DNA from: Garcia nutans
Taxonomy: Eukaryota; Streptophyta; Magnoliopsida; Malpighiales; Euphorbiaceae
NCBI GenBank assembly: GCA_947685225.1
Contig: CANTUV010000004.1
Span: 20,011,001-20,075,000 of the forward strand
Direction: 5' to 3'
Length of the DNA: 64,000 nucleotides
Shown here: piece after piece, positions 1-11,683 of the stretch
Position numbering within the stretch: position 1 is the first letter of the stretch
Layout: every line of letters begins with the position of its first letter
Made by a program: the position numbers and the translations under genes
Notes under the pieces: model-generated
Seen by the model: only the letters and a program-made list of their open reading frames with translations
The model's database searches: none
What the model was told of the DNA's origin: nothing

Positions 1-715
1 ATGCAAATCATAGCATAATACTCATGCACCAACAATGTAGTAAGTAACTTAACACATCTTCCAACCAAATGTGTTAAGTCCCAATGTCATGTAAATATAA
101 GCAATCATTCAAAGTTTGTACTTACCTTTAAAAGCAACAAACACCACTTTCAACCTCCTCTTCCAAGATATCCCTCAACACTTGGATTGGGGTAACTCAA
201 GTCTCTTCAAAGCCTAAACCAAATGTGATTATAAATAATCACTTAGTGATGCACTTATAGGTATAAACAAAACCTCTCAACATAAGGATAAGATACACAA
301 AGGAAAATAAGGAAAAGAACTATCTAGGGCAAACTCTACACATGACACACTCAACAACATGGGTGTGTCAATGACCATGCCCTAAACCCACAACAAAGAA
401 GCTTTGACATGATCAGTGAAATGGGCGTGTCAATGATCGTGTCCCAAGCTTTGTATTACAGCAGATAAGACACGTCCAGAGACATGGGCATGTCCCTGCC
501 CATGCCAAAACTCCTACAACACAGTAGCTATGACATGCTCAATGACATGGGCATGTCACTGCATGTGTCAAAACTACAACAACACAGTAGATATGACATG
601 CTCAGTGACATGGGTGTGTCATTGCACGTGTCAATAGTACAACATCATAGAAGCTTTGACACGCTCTGTGACATGGGTGTGTCACTGCACGTGTCACCAA
701 TGCCGAAAAACTAAT
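1..715 (-). mobile_element. Fragment of a Tekay-type Gypsy LTR
   Basis: This stretch aligns by eye with the middle of the older Tekay LTR at 21,661-22,190. Both share the sequence around 'ccaaccaaatgtgttaagtc', the 'ttggattgg...aactcaa' segment, 'actatctagggcaaact' and then an array of GACACG/CGTGTC units. It stops matching near 715 and neither LTR end is visible, so it is a truncated copy running off the window edge. It could be the left LTR of the minus-strand element at 6,971-10,618, separated from it by later insertions, or a different copy. Confidence 0.7.
343..705. repeat. Tandem array, about six units of 62-63 bp
   Basis: Units begin near 343, 405, 468, 531, 594 and 657, so spacing is 62 or 63 bases. 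Each unit carries alternating half sites of the form GACACG or GACATG and CGTGTC or TGTGTC about 12 bases apart, which makes short inverted repeats. Because 63 is a multiple of three, an open frame runs through the array, but its translation is only the repeat and is not taken as a gene. Related arrays occur at 12,561-12,810, 19,981-20,210 and 21,976-22,145. Confidence 0.85.
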
Positions 716-1526
716 AGACTATACCTACCAAGAGAGATCAACAGGTCGTTGATAGGCTTGAAACGGGGTCTATAAGGGACATGGGTTAAAGTGGAGGCCA
801 TTTTGAGATTGGAGCTGGCGTGACACAATGGACAAACCCTCACACTACAAATTTCTTGTTGAAACTTTAGACAATTGGGAGCAATCTTTCTAGACTCCAA
901 ATTCCTTCTATCTTTTTGGTATTAATCTGGATCTTGATAAGGACAGTCTTTGCCCTTGCAAAAAGTTTAAGACCCAAATTCATTTCTTTCCTTCTTTTCC
1001 CTTTTCTTTCCTCTTTATTTTTCTTACTCTTCCTTTTTCTTTCTCTTTCCTTACTCTTCCCTTTCTATTATCATTTTATCCTTCTTTCTTGTAGGACTAT
1101 CAAGTACATAACTTTCAAGAACTGGATGGTCTCCCTCCTTTTTCTCCAATTTTGATTGAATCTTTGGATGGGTTGGACCAATTCAAGTAAAAATGTCTTT
1201 ATGTACCAAATGGAAGCCTTTTGTTGTCTTAGGTAAAAGAGAACTCTGTTGGCTTTTTGAACCATTTTGGGTTTTCTTTTCTTTTTTCTCTTTTTTTCTT
1301 TCTCTTTTTTTTTCTTTTCTTCTTTTTTCTTTTCTTTCTTTCCCTTTTTTTCTTTTTTCTTTTTTTTTCTTTTTCCTTTTTTTGGTTCTAGCTCAAACAG
1401 AGTTGTATTGTTTGTACCAACTTTGGCTTCCAATAATGGATGAGTGGACCAACATAAATCTCCTTTAATAGGGATGAATCATTTGTTAATCTGATGTTGT
1501 CCTGACGTATTGGAGATATTAGGGAA
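716..1526. other. No gene; pyrimidine-rich low complexity
   Basis: No coding region is supported here. Two long T/C tracts lie at about 960-1,085 and 1,265-1,385. Their lysine-rich or phenylalanine-rich translations are composition artefacts. Confidence 0.7.
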
Positions 1527-1635
1527 AACTTCAACTACCCTTATGGTCTTAAGAACTTCAACCACTCTTATGGTTTTGAGAACTTCAACTATCCTCATGG
1601 TCTTGAGAACTTCAACTATCCTTATGATCTGGACT
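1527..1635. repeat. 27-bp tandem repeat, four units
   Basis: The phrase 'aacttcaac' recurs at 1,527, 1,554, 1,581 and 1,608, followed each time by a variant of 'tatccttatggtcttgag'. The spacing is exactly 27 bases. No protein is supported. Confidence 0.85.
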
Positions 1636-2210
1636 AATCATTGTTTTCTTTGATCTTCTAGACTCTTCATATTAGTGATCATAAGACTTGTCAAAAGTAT
1701 CACAACAGCTCAGGGTAGATGGGGTTTTTAAGCCAATGAAAAGAAAGCTAAAATTTTATGAAGGCTCAAAAGGACAACTAGGGATGGATATTTAACAAGG
1801 TGGATACTAGTTGTTGGCTAACCAAACAATGCCTAGATCATTTCTCTCTTAAATAAGTAGAGTTCAATTTCGCCTCGAAAGCTTGTCAAAGCATGTTCTA
1901 AGATTGACTAGGACCTAGACAAAGGTAATTATGCAGCAGCCCTCTCTAAGTAAGCATACACAACTCAATGCTATAGAGCAATTCCCTCACCTAGTAAAGT
2001 CATTCAAGTCATGATGCTTAGATATATTAATTCATGAATTATGAAGCTATATTCCTCATTGGTTGAGCATCAAAATGAACAAAGACCAACAAAATTTTGA
2101 TGAAAGTAATTTATTTAAAGCAACTTTAAGTTTGAAAAGCACAATAGTTCAAAATATTAAAGAAAGTAAAATTGAAAAGCAACATTCAAGCTAAGGAAAG
2201 TTCGTTGATT
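1636..2210. other. No gene seen; left of the gag pseudogene
   Basis: In the minus-strand Gypsy element to the right, protease and reverse transcriptase would normally follow gag into this stretch. None of their motifs is seen on either strand, so the pol region has been lost or was never present. Confidence 0.5.
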
Positions 2211-3585
2211 TTAAGCTTCTTTTCCTCTCATATCTTCAATATCCCCATCTTGAAAAGAGGATAAAATAAAATCTTCTTCCAATCCTTTTCCCACCATAAA
2301 GGTTGCTGGTGGTGGCACTCTTCCAAATTTAGGCAAAGGGTTGTCCTTGGTATTTGGCTTATCCGGCTTGGGTAGCTTGCCACTATCAATCAAATCTTGG
2401 ATCTCATGCCTTAATCGGGTACACCTATCAGTCTCATGTCCTTGAGTCTAATGAAATTGACAAAAAGCCTTAGTATCAAATTTTGGGGGTAATGGACTAG
2501 GCAAAGGTCGAGGAGCCAATGGTTGTAACAACCCTTTCTTTTGTAGCTTGTCCAAGACCCAAGACAAAGGCTTCCCCATATTTGAAAACTGCCTTCTATT
2601 TGCTTGACCAGTTGTATTGACATCAACTTCTTTTTGTGTGCTTTGATTGCCCGACTGGTAATTCTCTTTCTCATTCCTTTTTATTGAAAAGCGATTCTTC
2701 TCCCTTTCCCACTCTTCAATTTGTAGACCAGCTTGGAGAAGATCTTTGAAATCCCTTATAAGGGTGTGAGACATCCTTTCACGGAGATTGGGCAGGACAC
2801 CTCTCACGATCATCCTTATTTGATCGGATTCATCAGGCCTCTTCTTGAGCAAAGCAGCCTTATTTCTCCATCTTTTCACATAGTCCACAAAATTCTCATT
2901 TGGCCTTTGTCTTATGGACTCTACTTCCATTAAGGTAACTTCCATCTCGACATTATACCCATATTGTTGGATGAAGGCTTTGTAAAGTAGATCCCAACTC
3001 TTTTGTGTTCCTTCATCTAATGTATTAAACCAATTTTGGACAACAGGGTCCAATGAGAGCATGAAGTACCTTAGGGTTTGAGCCTTAGTAGCTCGGGCAG
3101 ATTCCATGGCAGTGATATACTGCTTCACTTGGAGATGAGGATTGTACTTTGCAAAAGATGGCATCTTGAACTTGTACGGGACTTCTTCATCTAGTTCAAA
3201 CAATTTGTCAATCTTGGACACCTCTTCGGTTTTCAATTTCTTCTCAAATTTCTTTTCTAAATCAGCAATCATCTTTTTCAACATCAGAAGTCTCGGTCTT
3301 TTCAATAGTTGCCTTATTAACAACCTTCGGCTCCTTTTTGTCTTGAAGATCTTAGTAGTATTGAGCCCAATTATCATCATCAATGATCACCTTATCATCA
3401 TCAAAAGCTACTTCATCAATTTTAGCCTTCCCCTTGACTTTCTTGGTGCTAGCAGATGCTTCGGCATTGTTTCCTAAAATTGCAGCTAGTTGATTCTTTA
3501 TGGTCTCGGCCATGGCTTCTTTTATTTCTTCCATCTTGGCATTGAGGGCATCATCCACCATTCTTTGAATTTGTTCGGGATCCAT
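2211..3585 (-). pseudogene. gag of a Tat/Ogre-like Gypsy element, broken
   Basis: The methionine at 3,585 opens a frame rich in acidic and lysine residues (MDPEQIQRMVDDALNAKMEE), followed by a typical plant retrotransposon gag core. In that core, 'LDPVVQNWFNTL' and 'AFIQQYGYN' are visible, and 'VDYVKRWRNKA' follows. Gag packages the element RNA in virus-like particles. The frame changes at about 3,352-3,383. An in-frame TAG lies at 2,448-2,450 inside a motif that reads CQFH, stop, TQGHETDRC. Coding then continues to a stop at 2,211. The CxFH...GH...DxC pattern is usual for Tat-lineage gag. No protease or polymerase follows. Confidence 0.75.
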
Positions 3586-4730
3586 TATTTTTGGTGAGTA
3601 AGTGATTGAGTCGTTGCTAGATACTTTGTCTCCGACGTAGGTCGGATTGTAATAAGCTTTTGAACTTTCGTAATCCAGGACTGTGAGCCAGAAAGGATCA
3701 ATGATATGAGATGCAAATGTATGCATGTATGCACAAAACAATCAACAAACAAGGACAAATAGGATGTTCCTTCCAACCTTATAACATCCACACACGAATG
3801 GTGAGTCTCTTTTCCTAGGTATATGGTTAACAAAATACCAACATGGAGTATCTTGTTTTCAAATAATTCCCTCGGACGTTTCAACCAATAGTTATATTTT
3901 CAAAAATGGAAATCCATCCATGATAATTCCTATTAATTAGGTTTTAATCCATTCAACCAACTATAGTAGCTTTTATGCTATGTTGGATTAAACTGAAATT
4001 AAGAGGTTTATTATAAATAGATTTCTCACTTGAAAAGAGTAACTAATGGTTCATGCCAAAAACAAGCCCATGGTTAATTTATTCTTAGTGTAAACTAGGC
4101 CCACAATTGATTTTTGGTATCTCATAATTGACCTAAATATTTTTGCAAGCTCTTTGTAAGAAAAGGTTGGGTGAAAATAGTTTTGTTTCTAAGCCCATTG
4201 TAAAAGATTTTAGAAAAATGGATTTTGGGCTTAGTATTTGGGCCATGAGCAAAAGAATTTTTTATTTGTTTTTAGAAAAGTATTATGTCCAAAGACCATC
4301 TTGAAAAATTTTGAAAATAGCTTTGGTCTTTTGGACTTTAAAGAAAAATTTATTTTGAGCTTACAATATACTTAGGTCATATTAGAAAAAGAACAAACTA
4401 AATAAGCCATGATTTAAGCCAAGATAAATTAACCATAGTCAAACAACATGCATTTGGGGTAAAACCTAAGGAAAGGATCTAGGCCAATTACATGAGCTTT
4501 AGTCTTTGGGTAAAAAGGCTTAGGTTCCCATAGCAAGTATATACCAAATGGTACGAGGCTATGAGTGGTTATGCCATGCTCGATCTCCATACCTTCCCTT
4601 ACATAACACAACACGGGTAACACGGGCGTCCTAACTCACACACACGATGCAATCTAAGATGATGCAATGGATAATATCATTATAAGAAAGAATAGAATAA
4701 TATAAAGACCAACGGAATCAAATTTTCTTA
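3586..4730 (-). other. Untranslated leader between PBS and gag
   Basis: This lies between the primer-binding site at 4,731-4,748 and the gag start at 3,585, where Tat-like elements have a long leader. No convincing open frame is present. The reading upstream of the gag methionine to 3,741 is open but has no recognisable content. Confidence 0.5.
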
Positions 4731-4748
4731 TCCCCAGTGGAGTCGCCA
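4731..4748 (-). promoter_or_regulatory. Primer-binding site of the Tat-like element
   Basis: Read on the minus strand this is TGGCGACTCCACTGGGGA, beginning with TGG to pair with the CCA end of a tRNA. It resembles the tRNA-Arg-type site described for Tat/Ogre elements. It lies between an LTR-like segment on its right and gag on its left, the expected order for a minus-strand element. Confidence 0.7.
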
Positions 4749-5489
4749 CTGTGAGCGGGGATTTTCGCCCCCACTCCCGGTGGAATGGTTCTTACGACTT
4801 TGATACTGTTTAGGCTCGGGGCCTTAGAGAACACGGACCTAAGTCAGGAGAAAATGGAGTCGTCACCCGGACGGGCCGGGAAAAAGAAAGGGGTGGATGA
4901 CTCGATTCCTAAGGAATCCCCAACCCCTTAATGGGTTCGGAAAGTTGGGTACGTGTGGGGAAGGTGAGAAATGGCCCAGCACCCCCACAACGCCCGGTTC
5001 ATTGGAACCGGCCTCCTTTACAGGTCTTAATATTATAAAATTCTTAAATATAACAACATTATCCATATTACACACAATAATTAAAAGAAAGCATCAATAT
5101 ATTAAAATCAAAGTAAGATCCAAGAAAAACAAATAAATGGACACCCACCCGAAGATGGAAACATGTCCTTACATCCCATGCCTAAATAAGACACCCACCG
5201 AAAGGTAGAAACATGTCCTTTACATAAGTTCTAAAATAGAAAAGCAATGAGGTACCCACCAAGTGGAAACATACCTCTTACAACATTTGGAAATCTAAAT
5301 AAATTGATAAAATAAATAACCATTCACCATAAATAAATCATTCATCAAAGCTATTAATCAAAATATAAAATAAACATCTATCCATGATAAATTAAATAAA
5401 TCAAGCATTGAAATTAAATAAATCAACCATCAAAAAATATAATAAACTATATAATCAAATCTAAAATTAAATAAAGCAATAAATATATA

Positions 5490-5725
5490 AATTTAGGGTT
5501 GTAAAGAATTATCAATTGAATTTAGGGTTTCGAAATTTAGGGTTTTAGAAACTAAAGATTTATAATTAAGGTTTTGAAATTATGATTTTTAGGGTTTTTG
5601 AAACTAGGGTTTTTAAAACTAATGTTTTGGAATTAGGGTTTTTAAAACTAGGGTTTTGGAATTAGGATTTTTGAAATTAGGGTTTTTAAAATTAGGGTTT
5701 AGGAATTAGGGTTTTTGGAATTGAC
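5490..5725 (+). repeat. Degenerate TTTAGGG-like repeats
   Basis: More than ten copies of 'tagggtttt', 'tttagggtt' or 'ttagggttt' are spaced about 15-25 bases apart and separated by 'aaact' and 'ggaa' spacers. It resembles plant telomere repeat units but is interrupted and lies inside an LTR, so it is not a telomere. Confidence 0.75.
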
Positions 5726-6483
5726 TTACTACCTAAAAAAACACAATTTTGGATTTGGAAAAATAAATTAAGGTTTTGGAAAAATAATCAGTATTTTGGA
5801 GTTTAATAATGAAATGGTTTAGGCCTTTGGATAATAATAGTTTGAGGTTTTGAGTTTTAATTAAATAACATACGGTTCTCGAAGTTAAAGTAAACAAGAT
5901 AGATTTTAACAATTAATTGTTGACTACTGGATAGTTTTATGCTTTATGAAATATGTCAGTGGGATTATGAATTCCAATTGATCAATGTGATAATTAAAGC
6001 AAAAGATTAAAGTTATTAAAACAAAAACCAAAGCAAACGATTAAAACGAAAAAACAATTTACTGCATGTTCAAAGATCAAGCTACTGTGTGTTCAAAGTT
6101 ACTGCATGCATGCATGTTCTTATTAATCAAAGAACCAAAACTACTGTAAACATAAATAATTCATGATTAAAGATCAAACCTCCACTCGTTGGTTACTCCA
6201 CAATTAACTTCTGGATGAACAATTAACAAAGACATCACTGCTGTCTTTGATGGATTGATTACCGATGAATGTTTGATGCTAATCTTTTCTGTTTGTTGCC
6301 GTCTCTTTGTTATCTTATTAATGTTCCTTGCCATCCCCTCTTAATGTTACCTTGTTAATGTTTTCTCCCCCTTATGAATTCTAAAACATTGTTACTTATA
6401 GCCAAATCTCACTCAGAATCCTTAACCTAAAATAAAACAGTCCCTAAAACAAATTCTAGTTGAATTAGGAAACATATTGAACC

Positions 6484-6725
6484 CATGTCGACCTAGTTGC
6501 CCTAGGTCAACATGAGACCAACCTCATGTCGACCTTGGGCTGCCCAAGTCGACATGAGGCATGCTCATGTCGATCTTGGGCTGCCAAGGTCGACATAAGG
6601 CATGTTCATGTCAATCTAGCCTCCCAAGATCGACATGAAACATGCTCATGTTGACCTAGCTTGCCCAAGTCGACATGAGGCATGCTCATGTCGATCTTAG
6701 GCTGCCAAGGTCGACATGAAGCATC
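6484..6725. repeat. 40-bp tandem hairpin array
   Basis: 'cgacatgag' or close variants recur at 6,550, 6,591, 6,631, 6,671 and 6,712, with one more diverged unit before. Each unit is a near-perfect inverted repeat: CATGTCGACCT on one side, AGGTCGACATG on the other, around a short 'gggctgcc' loop. Confidence 0.85.
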
Positions 6726-6970
6726 CTAATGTCTCCAGGCCGGCCTCAATTAAATTACTCTGACCTTTTTTAACTTATGAACCAAAAAATTTTAATTTGG
6801 GCCAATTCCACTTGGTTTTAGGGTTTTACAATCAAATATATGCCTCTTTAATCCAAACCAACTCCTTTTAAAAATTATAAACTATGTTTAAATATTTAAA
6901 GTCGGATCAAATTTATTTTGGCATCCTTTAATTAAGACCATATCAAATTGGGGTAAAAATTAAGGGTCTA

Positions 6971-9900
6971 TAGTTCCTCTTCATACCTGACCACCAATAA
7001 TGTTATTTCAAATTATGATACATCTTAGTACCCCCCCCAGGGTGCATAGTAAAAGCCGACTGATGTGCTTCCTCTAAAATAATCTTTTTTCAGTCTTGTA
7101 TCATCAGGAACACATAATCTATCTTTGTACCAAAGGCTGCCATCACTTCTCACATGAAAATCTCGGCTCTCCCCCTTTTGACATTCCAATACAACTTTCT
7201 GAATTCTTTCATCTGCCAACTGAGCCTCCCTAATCTGATCCAACAAGACCGGTCTCAATTGCAACTGAGCCAGTAAAGCACCATCATCACATGATTCAAA
7301 ACTAGCATGCAACGCTCTCAACTCAACAAGCAACGAGAGCGAATAAGCAGTCAAACCTGCCAAAGACTTCCGATTCAAGGCATCAACAACTATATTTTTC
7401 TTACCAGGATGATAATCAATCAAATAGTCATAGTATTTAATCAACTCCAACCACTGTCTCTATCGAAGATTCAGCTCTCTTTGAAGACCCAAGTATTTCA
7501 AACTCTTGTGATCTATATAGATGAAACACTTCTCCCCATAAAGATAATGTCGCCAAATCTTTATAGCAAAAACTATGGCTGCTGATTCCAAATCATGCGT
7601 CGGATAATTAAGCTCATACAGCTTCAACTGCCGAGAAGCATAAGCCATGATTCTACCCTCCTGCATCAAAACACAACCTAAACCATTATGTGAAGCATCA
7701 CTGTAAATCACATATGGTTTATCTTCCACAGGCAAAGTAAGAACAGGAGCTTGAGTCAACATCTCTTTCAACAGCTTAAAGCTTGCTTGACACCGATCTG
7801 TCCATATGAATCTAACTCCCTTCCGAAGTAATTTGGTGAGTGGAGTGGCTATAAAAAAAACCCTTCACGAACCGTCGATAATAGCCTGCCAAACCCAGAA
7901 AACTTCTAACTTTTGTCACTGACTTCGGTGGACTCCAATTCAAAATGGCCTTAACTTTACTCTGATCAACTCTTATACCATCTGTTGAAACCACATGACC
8001 GAGAAAAGTCACTTGATCAAGCCAAAATTCACATTTAGACAGCTTAGCATACAATTGCTTCTCTCTCAAAGTCTACAATATAATCCGCAGATGCTTATCA
8101 TGATCCTCCTCATTATGTGAATACACCAAAATATCATCGATAAAGACCACCACAAACTGATCTAAATAGGGTCTAAACACCCTATTCATCAAATCCATAA
8201 AAGCTGCTGGTGCATTCGTCAATCCAAAAGGCATCACCAAAAACTCATAATGCCCATACCTTATGAGAAAAGTTGTCTTAGATACATCTTCAGTTCTGAC
8301 CCTCAATTGATGGTACCCTGATCTCATATCAATCTTGGATAAAACTACTGCTCCCTTCAATTGATCAAAGAGATCATCTATCCTAGGCAAAGGATACTTA
8401 TTCTTGACAGACACTTTATTCAACTGCCTATAATCAATGGACAATCTCAAAGTACCATCTTTCTTCTTCACAAACAAAACAGGTGCTCCCCACGAAGATA
8501 CACTAGGGCGAACAAACCCTTTATCCAATAACTCCTGCAACTGCATCTTCAATTCTCTCAACTCAATAGGTGCCATTCGATAAGGAGTAATAGAGATGGG
8601 AGTGGTACCAGGCAACAAATCGATACCAAGCTCAACCTCTCTCTCAGGGGGTAACCCTGGCAACTCCTTAAGAAAAACATCTGGGAATTCAGCAACTGTT
8701 GGTATACCATCAAGTTGAGAACCCATTACCCTGCTATCCACCACATGAGCAAGATAAGCCTCACATCCCTTCCGAATCAACTTCCTAGCTGCAACAGCTG
8801 AAACAAACAAGGATGCAAGATGTCTCTGCTCACTAGATACCATGACACTTCTACCATCACCGATTCTTAGGGTAACACACTTCTTCTGACAGTCTACCAC
8901 AGCTTCATGCTTAGATAACATCATACTCTTTAAAAGGCATTTCAATCAAATCACCCAAGAACTCCTCATCTTGTACCACAACTGAACTATCTCGATGCAC
9001 CTTGCTAACTACCACACTATGCCCTAAAGGATTTGTCACCAAGACATCAAATCCTAGGGACTCTAAATGCAAATCATTCGCAGGCAATATAGATGCACTT
9101 ATGTATGAATGAGTAGATCCTGGATCAATAAGAGCAAGAACTGAAATGCCAAATAAAGAAAATATACTCGCAATGACGGCTGAAGCATCCAGCTGCCTCT
9201 GCATCACATACACTCACTGTGATGGCCCTGCCTCATCTGGCCTACTGCCTTTGCATCACATAGAGCCTCCTCTTTAACTAATCCTAGGTCGGCCACCTCT
9301 ACTAAAACCTTTGCCCCCCTCGACCTCCTCTAACACTGGATCAAGAAGCTACAGTATCAGTTTGTCTATCCTCCGATAGCTCAGGGCAATCTTTGATGAA
9401 ATGATCTGGTGACCCACATCTAAAACACACTCCTGATCCACCCGTCTTCCAACAAACACCCCCATGTGCCCTACCACAATGAACACATGTAGGTGGAATA
9501 GATCTCTGAACCACTAGAGTTGGAGCACTAGCTACAGAAATTGTAGGTCTCGGTCTCTGCCTCTAATACTGAACTGACCTACTAGACTGCCTCTGGCTCT
9601 TACTAACTCTCAAAAAATAGCTTCCTCTGCCTCTCTTCATAGATGAAGACCCTGCCTGAAACTGGGGTCTCCTAACTCTAGTCTCTTTCTCAGTAGTAGC
9701 TGCTGCAATACTCTGTGCTCTCTCAACACTTCTGGCAGCTGCAACCAACTGAGAAAAATCCTAGTACCAAGAATTAGCAACAATACACATAATAGAGGAT
9801 CTCAACCCCTCCTCAAATCTTCTGCACCGGTCTATCTCATCTGAAATAATCCCACCGACATAATGAATCAACCAGATAAACTCAATATCATATTCTGTCA

Positions 9901-10453
9901 CTATCCGGATATCTTGTCTCAGATTCAAAAACTCCATCTTCTTTGCATCTTTATACTCCCTCGGAGTATACTTCTGCTCAAACTCCCGCAAAAAATCACT
10001 ATAAGTCAAAGTCAGTGGATCATCCATGGCATGTGGAACCGTCTTCCACCAATCATAAGCATCTCTCTACAGTAGTGATCTAGCATAATTAAATTTCTCT
10101 TCAGAAGTAGCCTGCAGCTGAATGAATACCCTCTGAACTCTATCTAACCACTTCTCAGCTACTGCAGGATCTATAGTGCCAAAGAAATCTTTAGCCCCAA
10201 ACTTCCTCAATTTATCATAGTACCTCACCGACACTTGTGGCTGTGATTATGGTGGTGGCTACTGTACTAGAGCTTGCCTAAATAATTCTACCATATACCA
10301 TAACCAAACAGGCGAAATCTCATCAGCAGCTGGTCTCTCTGGAACAGGGGCAGGTGCCTCTCCAGCTCTCTTAACCCTAGCTCCATCTCTACCCTCATCA
10401 GAAGCTACACTCTCAGCACTACCTTCTATGGACTGACATGACTGAGATGCCAT
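6971..10453 (-). pseudogene. Decayed Tekay-type gag-pol polyprotein
   Basis: Read leftward from the start at 10,453, fragments in changing frames cover the whole polyprotein. Gag lies at 10,453-9,563, followed by a zinc-knuckle region. The aspartic protease is at 9,213-8,911 with LIDPGSTHS. Reverse transcriptase is at 8,945-7,812, including FIDDILVY. RNase H is at 7,771-7,460 (IYSDASHNGLG). The integrase start is at 7,450-6,971. There are at least six frame changes or stops. The sequence breaks inside the integrase zinc-binding region near 6,971, so the integrase core, chromodomain and 3' LTR are missing at this edge. Proteins are closely similar to those of the plus-strand element at 14,406-19,057, so both belong to one family. 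It is certainly inactive. Confidence 0.92.
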
Positions 10454-10605
10454 CACTACCAATATCTGCAAACACAGCAGAATAATACCTCATCAAAGAT
10501 CAAAAACTGCCAATGCCAATGCATGTATCTTATTTAAAACCCATATTTTAAAAATCTAAATTTCCTTTTTCTTACAATTCACCTAGGTTGAGAACCTCAA
10601 ACCTA
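10454..10605 (-). other. Leader of the older Tekay element
   Basis: Short untranslated stretch between the gag start and the primer-binding site. It matches the leader of the younger element at 14,256-14,405 in layout, including the 'aacctaggt...gagaac' phrase. Confidence 0.6.
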
Positions 10606-10618
10606 GGCTTTGATACCA
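10606..10618 (-). promoter_or_regulatory. Primer-binding site, older Tekay element
   Basis: On the minus strand it reads TGGTATCAAAGCC, one base different from the initiator-methionine tRNA site TGGTATCAGAGCC of the younger element. It lies seven bases from the LTR edge at 10,626. Confidence 0.85.
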
Positions 10619-10625
10619 AAACAAT

Positions 10626-11683
10626 TGTAACACCCCTATACCCCATATACATATACCACATACACCCACATATGTAATATACATATACAGGATACAAGGA
10701 TTTCAAAGTCTATTTGAAGCAAGCCAATCATTAAAACTTTAACATCAAATCATCATTATAAATAGTAATAGATGAAACATTCCTTATAAAAATACATATA
10801 CATATAACTTCATTACATTAAAAGTTTATTCAAAATATTTGTTTAGTAAGCAGCGAAAAATGTAGCTAAATATACATATGTATCCATCAAAATCAATATT
10901 TACAAAAACATAGAGTTATACATGCTTGGCAGTTCGTCTCTGATCTTGAAATCCAAAAATCAACTCTTCACAAGGTATCACAAGTCTAGGCTTTACTCGG
11001 TCTAGCTGAACTCTCCGTTTCAACCGGATCTACCCTGTCACCTGCACGATAAATCACAATCGTGCTAAGCCAATGACTTAGTGGTACAACCATGATAACA
11101 ATATGATTCAATGTAATGCCAATGTTGAACTTTCATGAATTATAACAATACACAAGAATAACATATTTCACAACATTACATTTCATTATATTATTCAATT
11201 GTTTCATCATTCATGACAAGCATGGGCCCAAAAGAAACTAATATGCCATTCAAATTCTAGAGTTACTGTTTTGGTCCAATAATCACATTTATCAAGCCCG
11301 TAGGCGAATCATTATCATAATGAGAAACATCTCATATGTAACATCCCAACTAGGCTTCAAGGACTAGGCCCAACCAAGCTTCAAGGGGAGCATAGCATTA
11401 ACCCAACCTAGCTTCAAGGACTAAGTCCAACCCAGCTTCAAGGGATTGTTACTTTTAGGCATGCCACCAATAACAAAACTCTGAAAATTGAATAACATAC
11501 TAGGCACACAATTCTTTCATTATTTCATTATCAATTCCATTTTCATTTTCTCATAATCATCTAGGCACAATGCCTCAATATTTCATTTACATCATTATAG
11601 CCAACATCAATGGCTTCACATTTCATCATTTGAGTGCACATCACAACTTACATTGTTCATATATTTTGAATCCTCAACATATA
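10626..11683 (-). mobile_element. Older Tekay 5' LTR, first part
   Basis: It starts TGTAACACCCC and is the reverse complement of the end of the same-family LTRs (GGGTGTTACA). It is interrupted at 11,683 by insertion of the younger Tekay element and resumes at 21,661. Short 'gcttcaagg' repeats at 11,345-11,455 are the complement of the CCTTGAAGC repeats in the younger LTRs. Combined LTR length is about 2,337 bases. Confidence 0.85.
11679..11683 (+). repeat. Target-site duplication ATATA (left)
   Basis: The five bases before the 5' LTR are ATATA and the five after the 3' LTR (21,656-21,660) are also ATATA, as expected for integrase-mediated insertion. Confidence 0.92.

Larger units (their letters stand above)
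4749..6970 (-). mobile_element. Presumed 5' LTR of the Tat-like element
   Basis: This non-coding segment directly abuts the primer-binding site and ends near 6,970, where the Tekay polyprotein coding sequence abruptly begins. It contains a GC-rich region at 4,749-5,030, degenerate telomere-like repeats at 5,490-5,720 and a 40-bp hairpin array at 6,484-6,725. I did not find a matching left LTR in the window or clear TG...CA ends, so the right border rests on the break in the Tekay coding sequence. Confidence 0.55.

Noticed and set aside
484..714. Open frame with repeated MGMSLxVSKLQQHS units, looking like a repeat protein
   Set aside because: It is the 63-bp DNA array read through; 63 is divisible by three, and the other arrays with 62-base steps are not open.
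766..775. 'gggtctata' resembling the right border of the Tat-like LTR at 6,965-6,973
   Set aside because: The match is nine bases and the flanking sequence does not align, so it cannot define a second LTR.
1071..1433. Lysine-rich open frame on the minus strand
   Set aside because: Translation of T/C-rich low-complexity DNA; no domain and no codon pattern.
5490..5725. Internal telomere or chromosome end
   Set aside because: Units are degenerate, irregularly spaced and flanked by retrotransposon sequence.
6484..6725. Possible CRISPR-like array of 40-bp units
   Set aside because: Units are contiguous, palindromic and without unique spacers, in a plant LTR.
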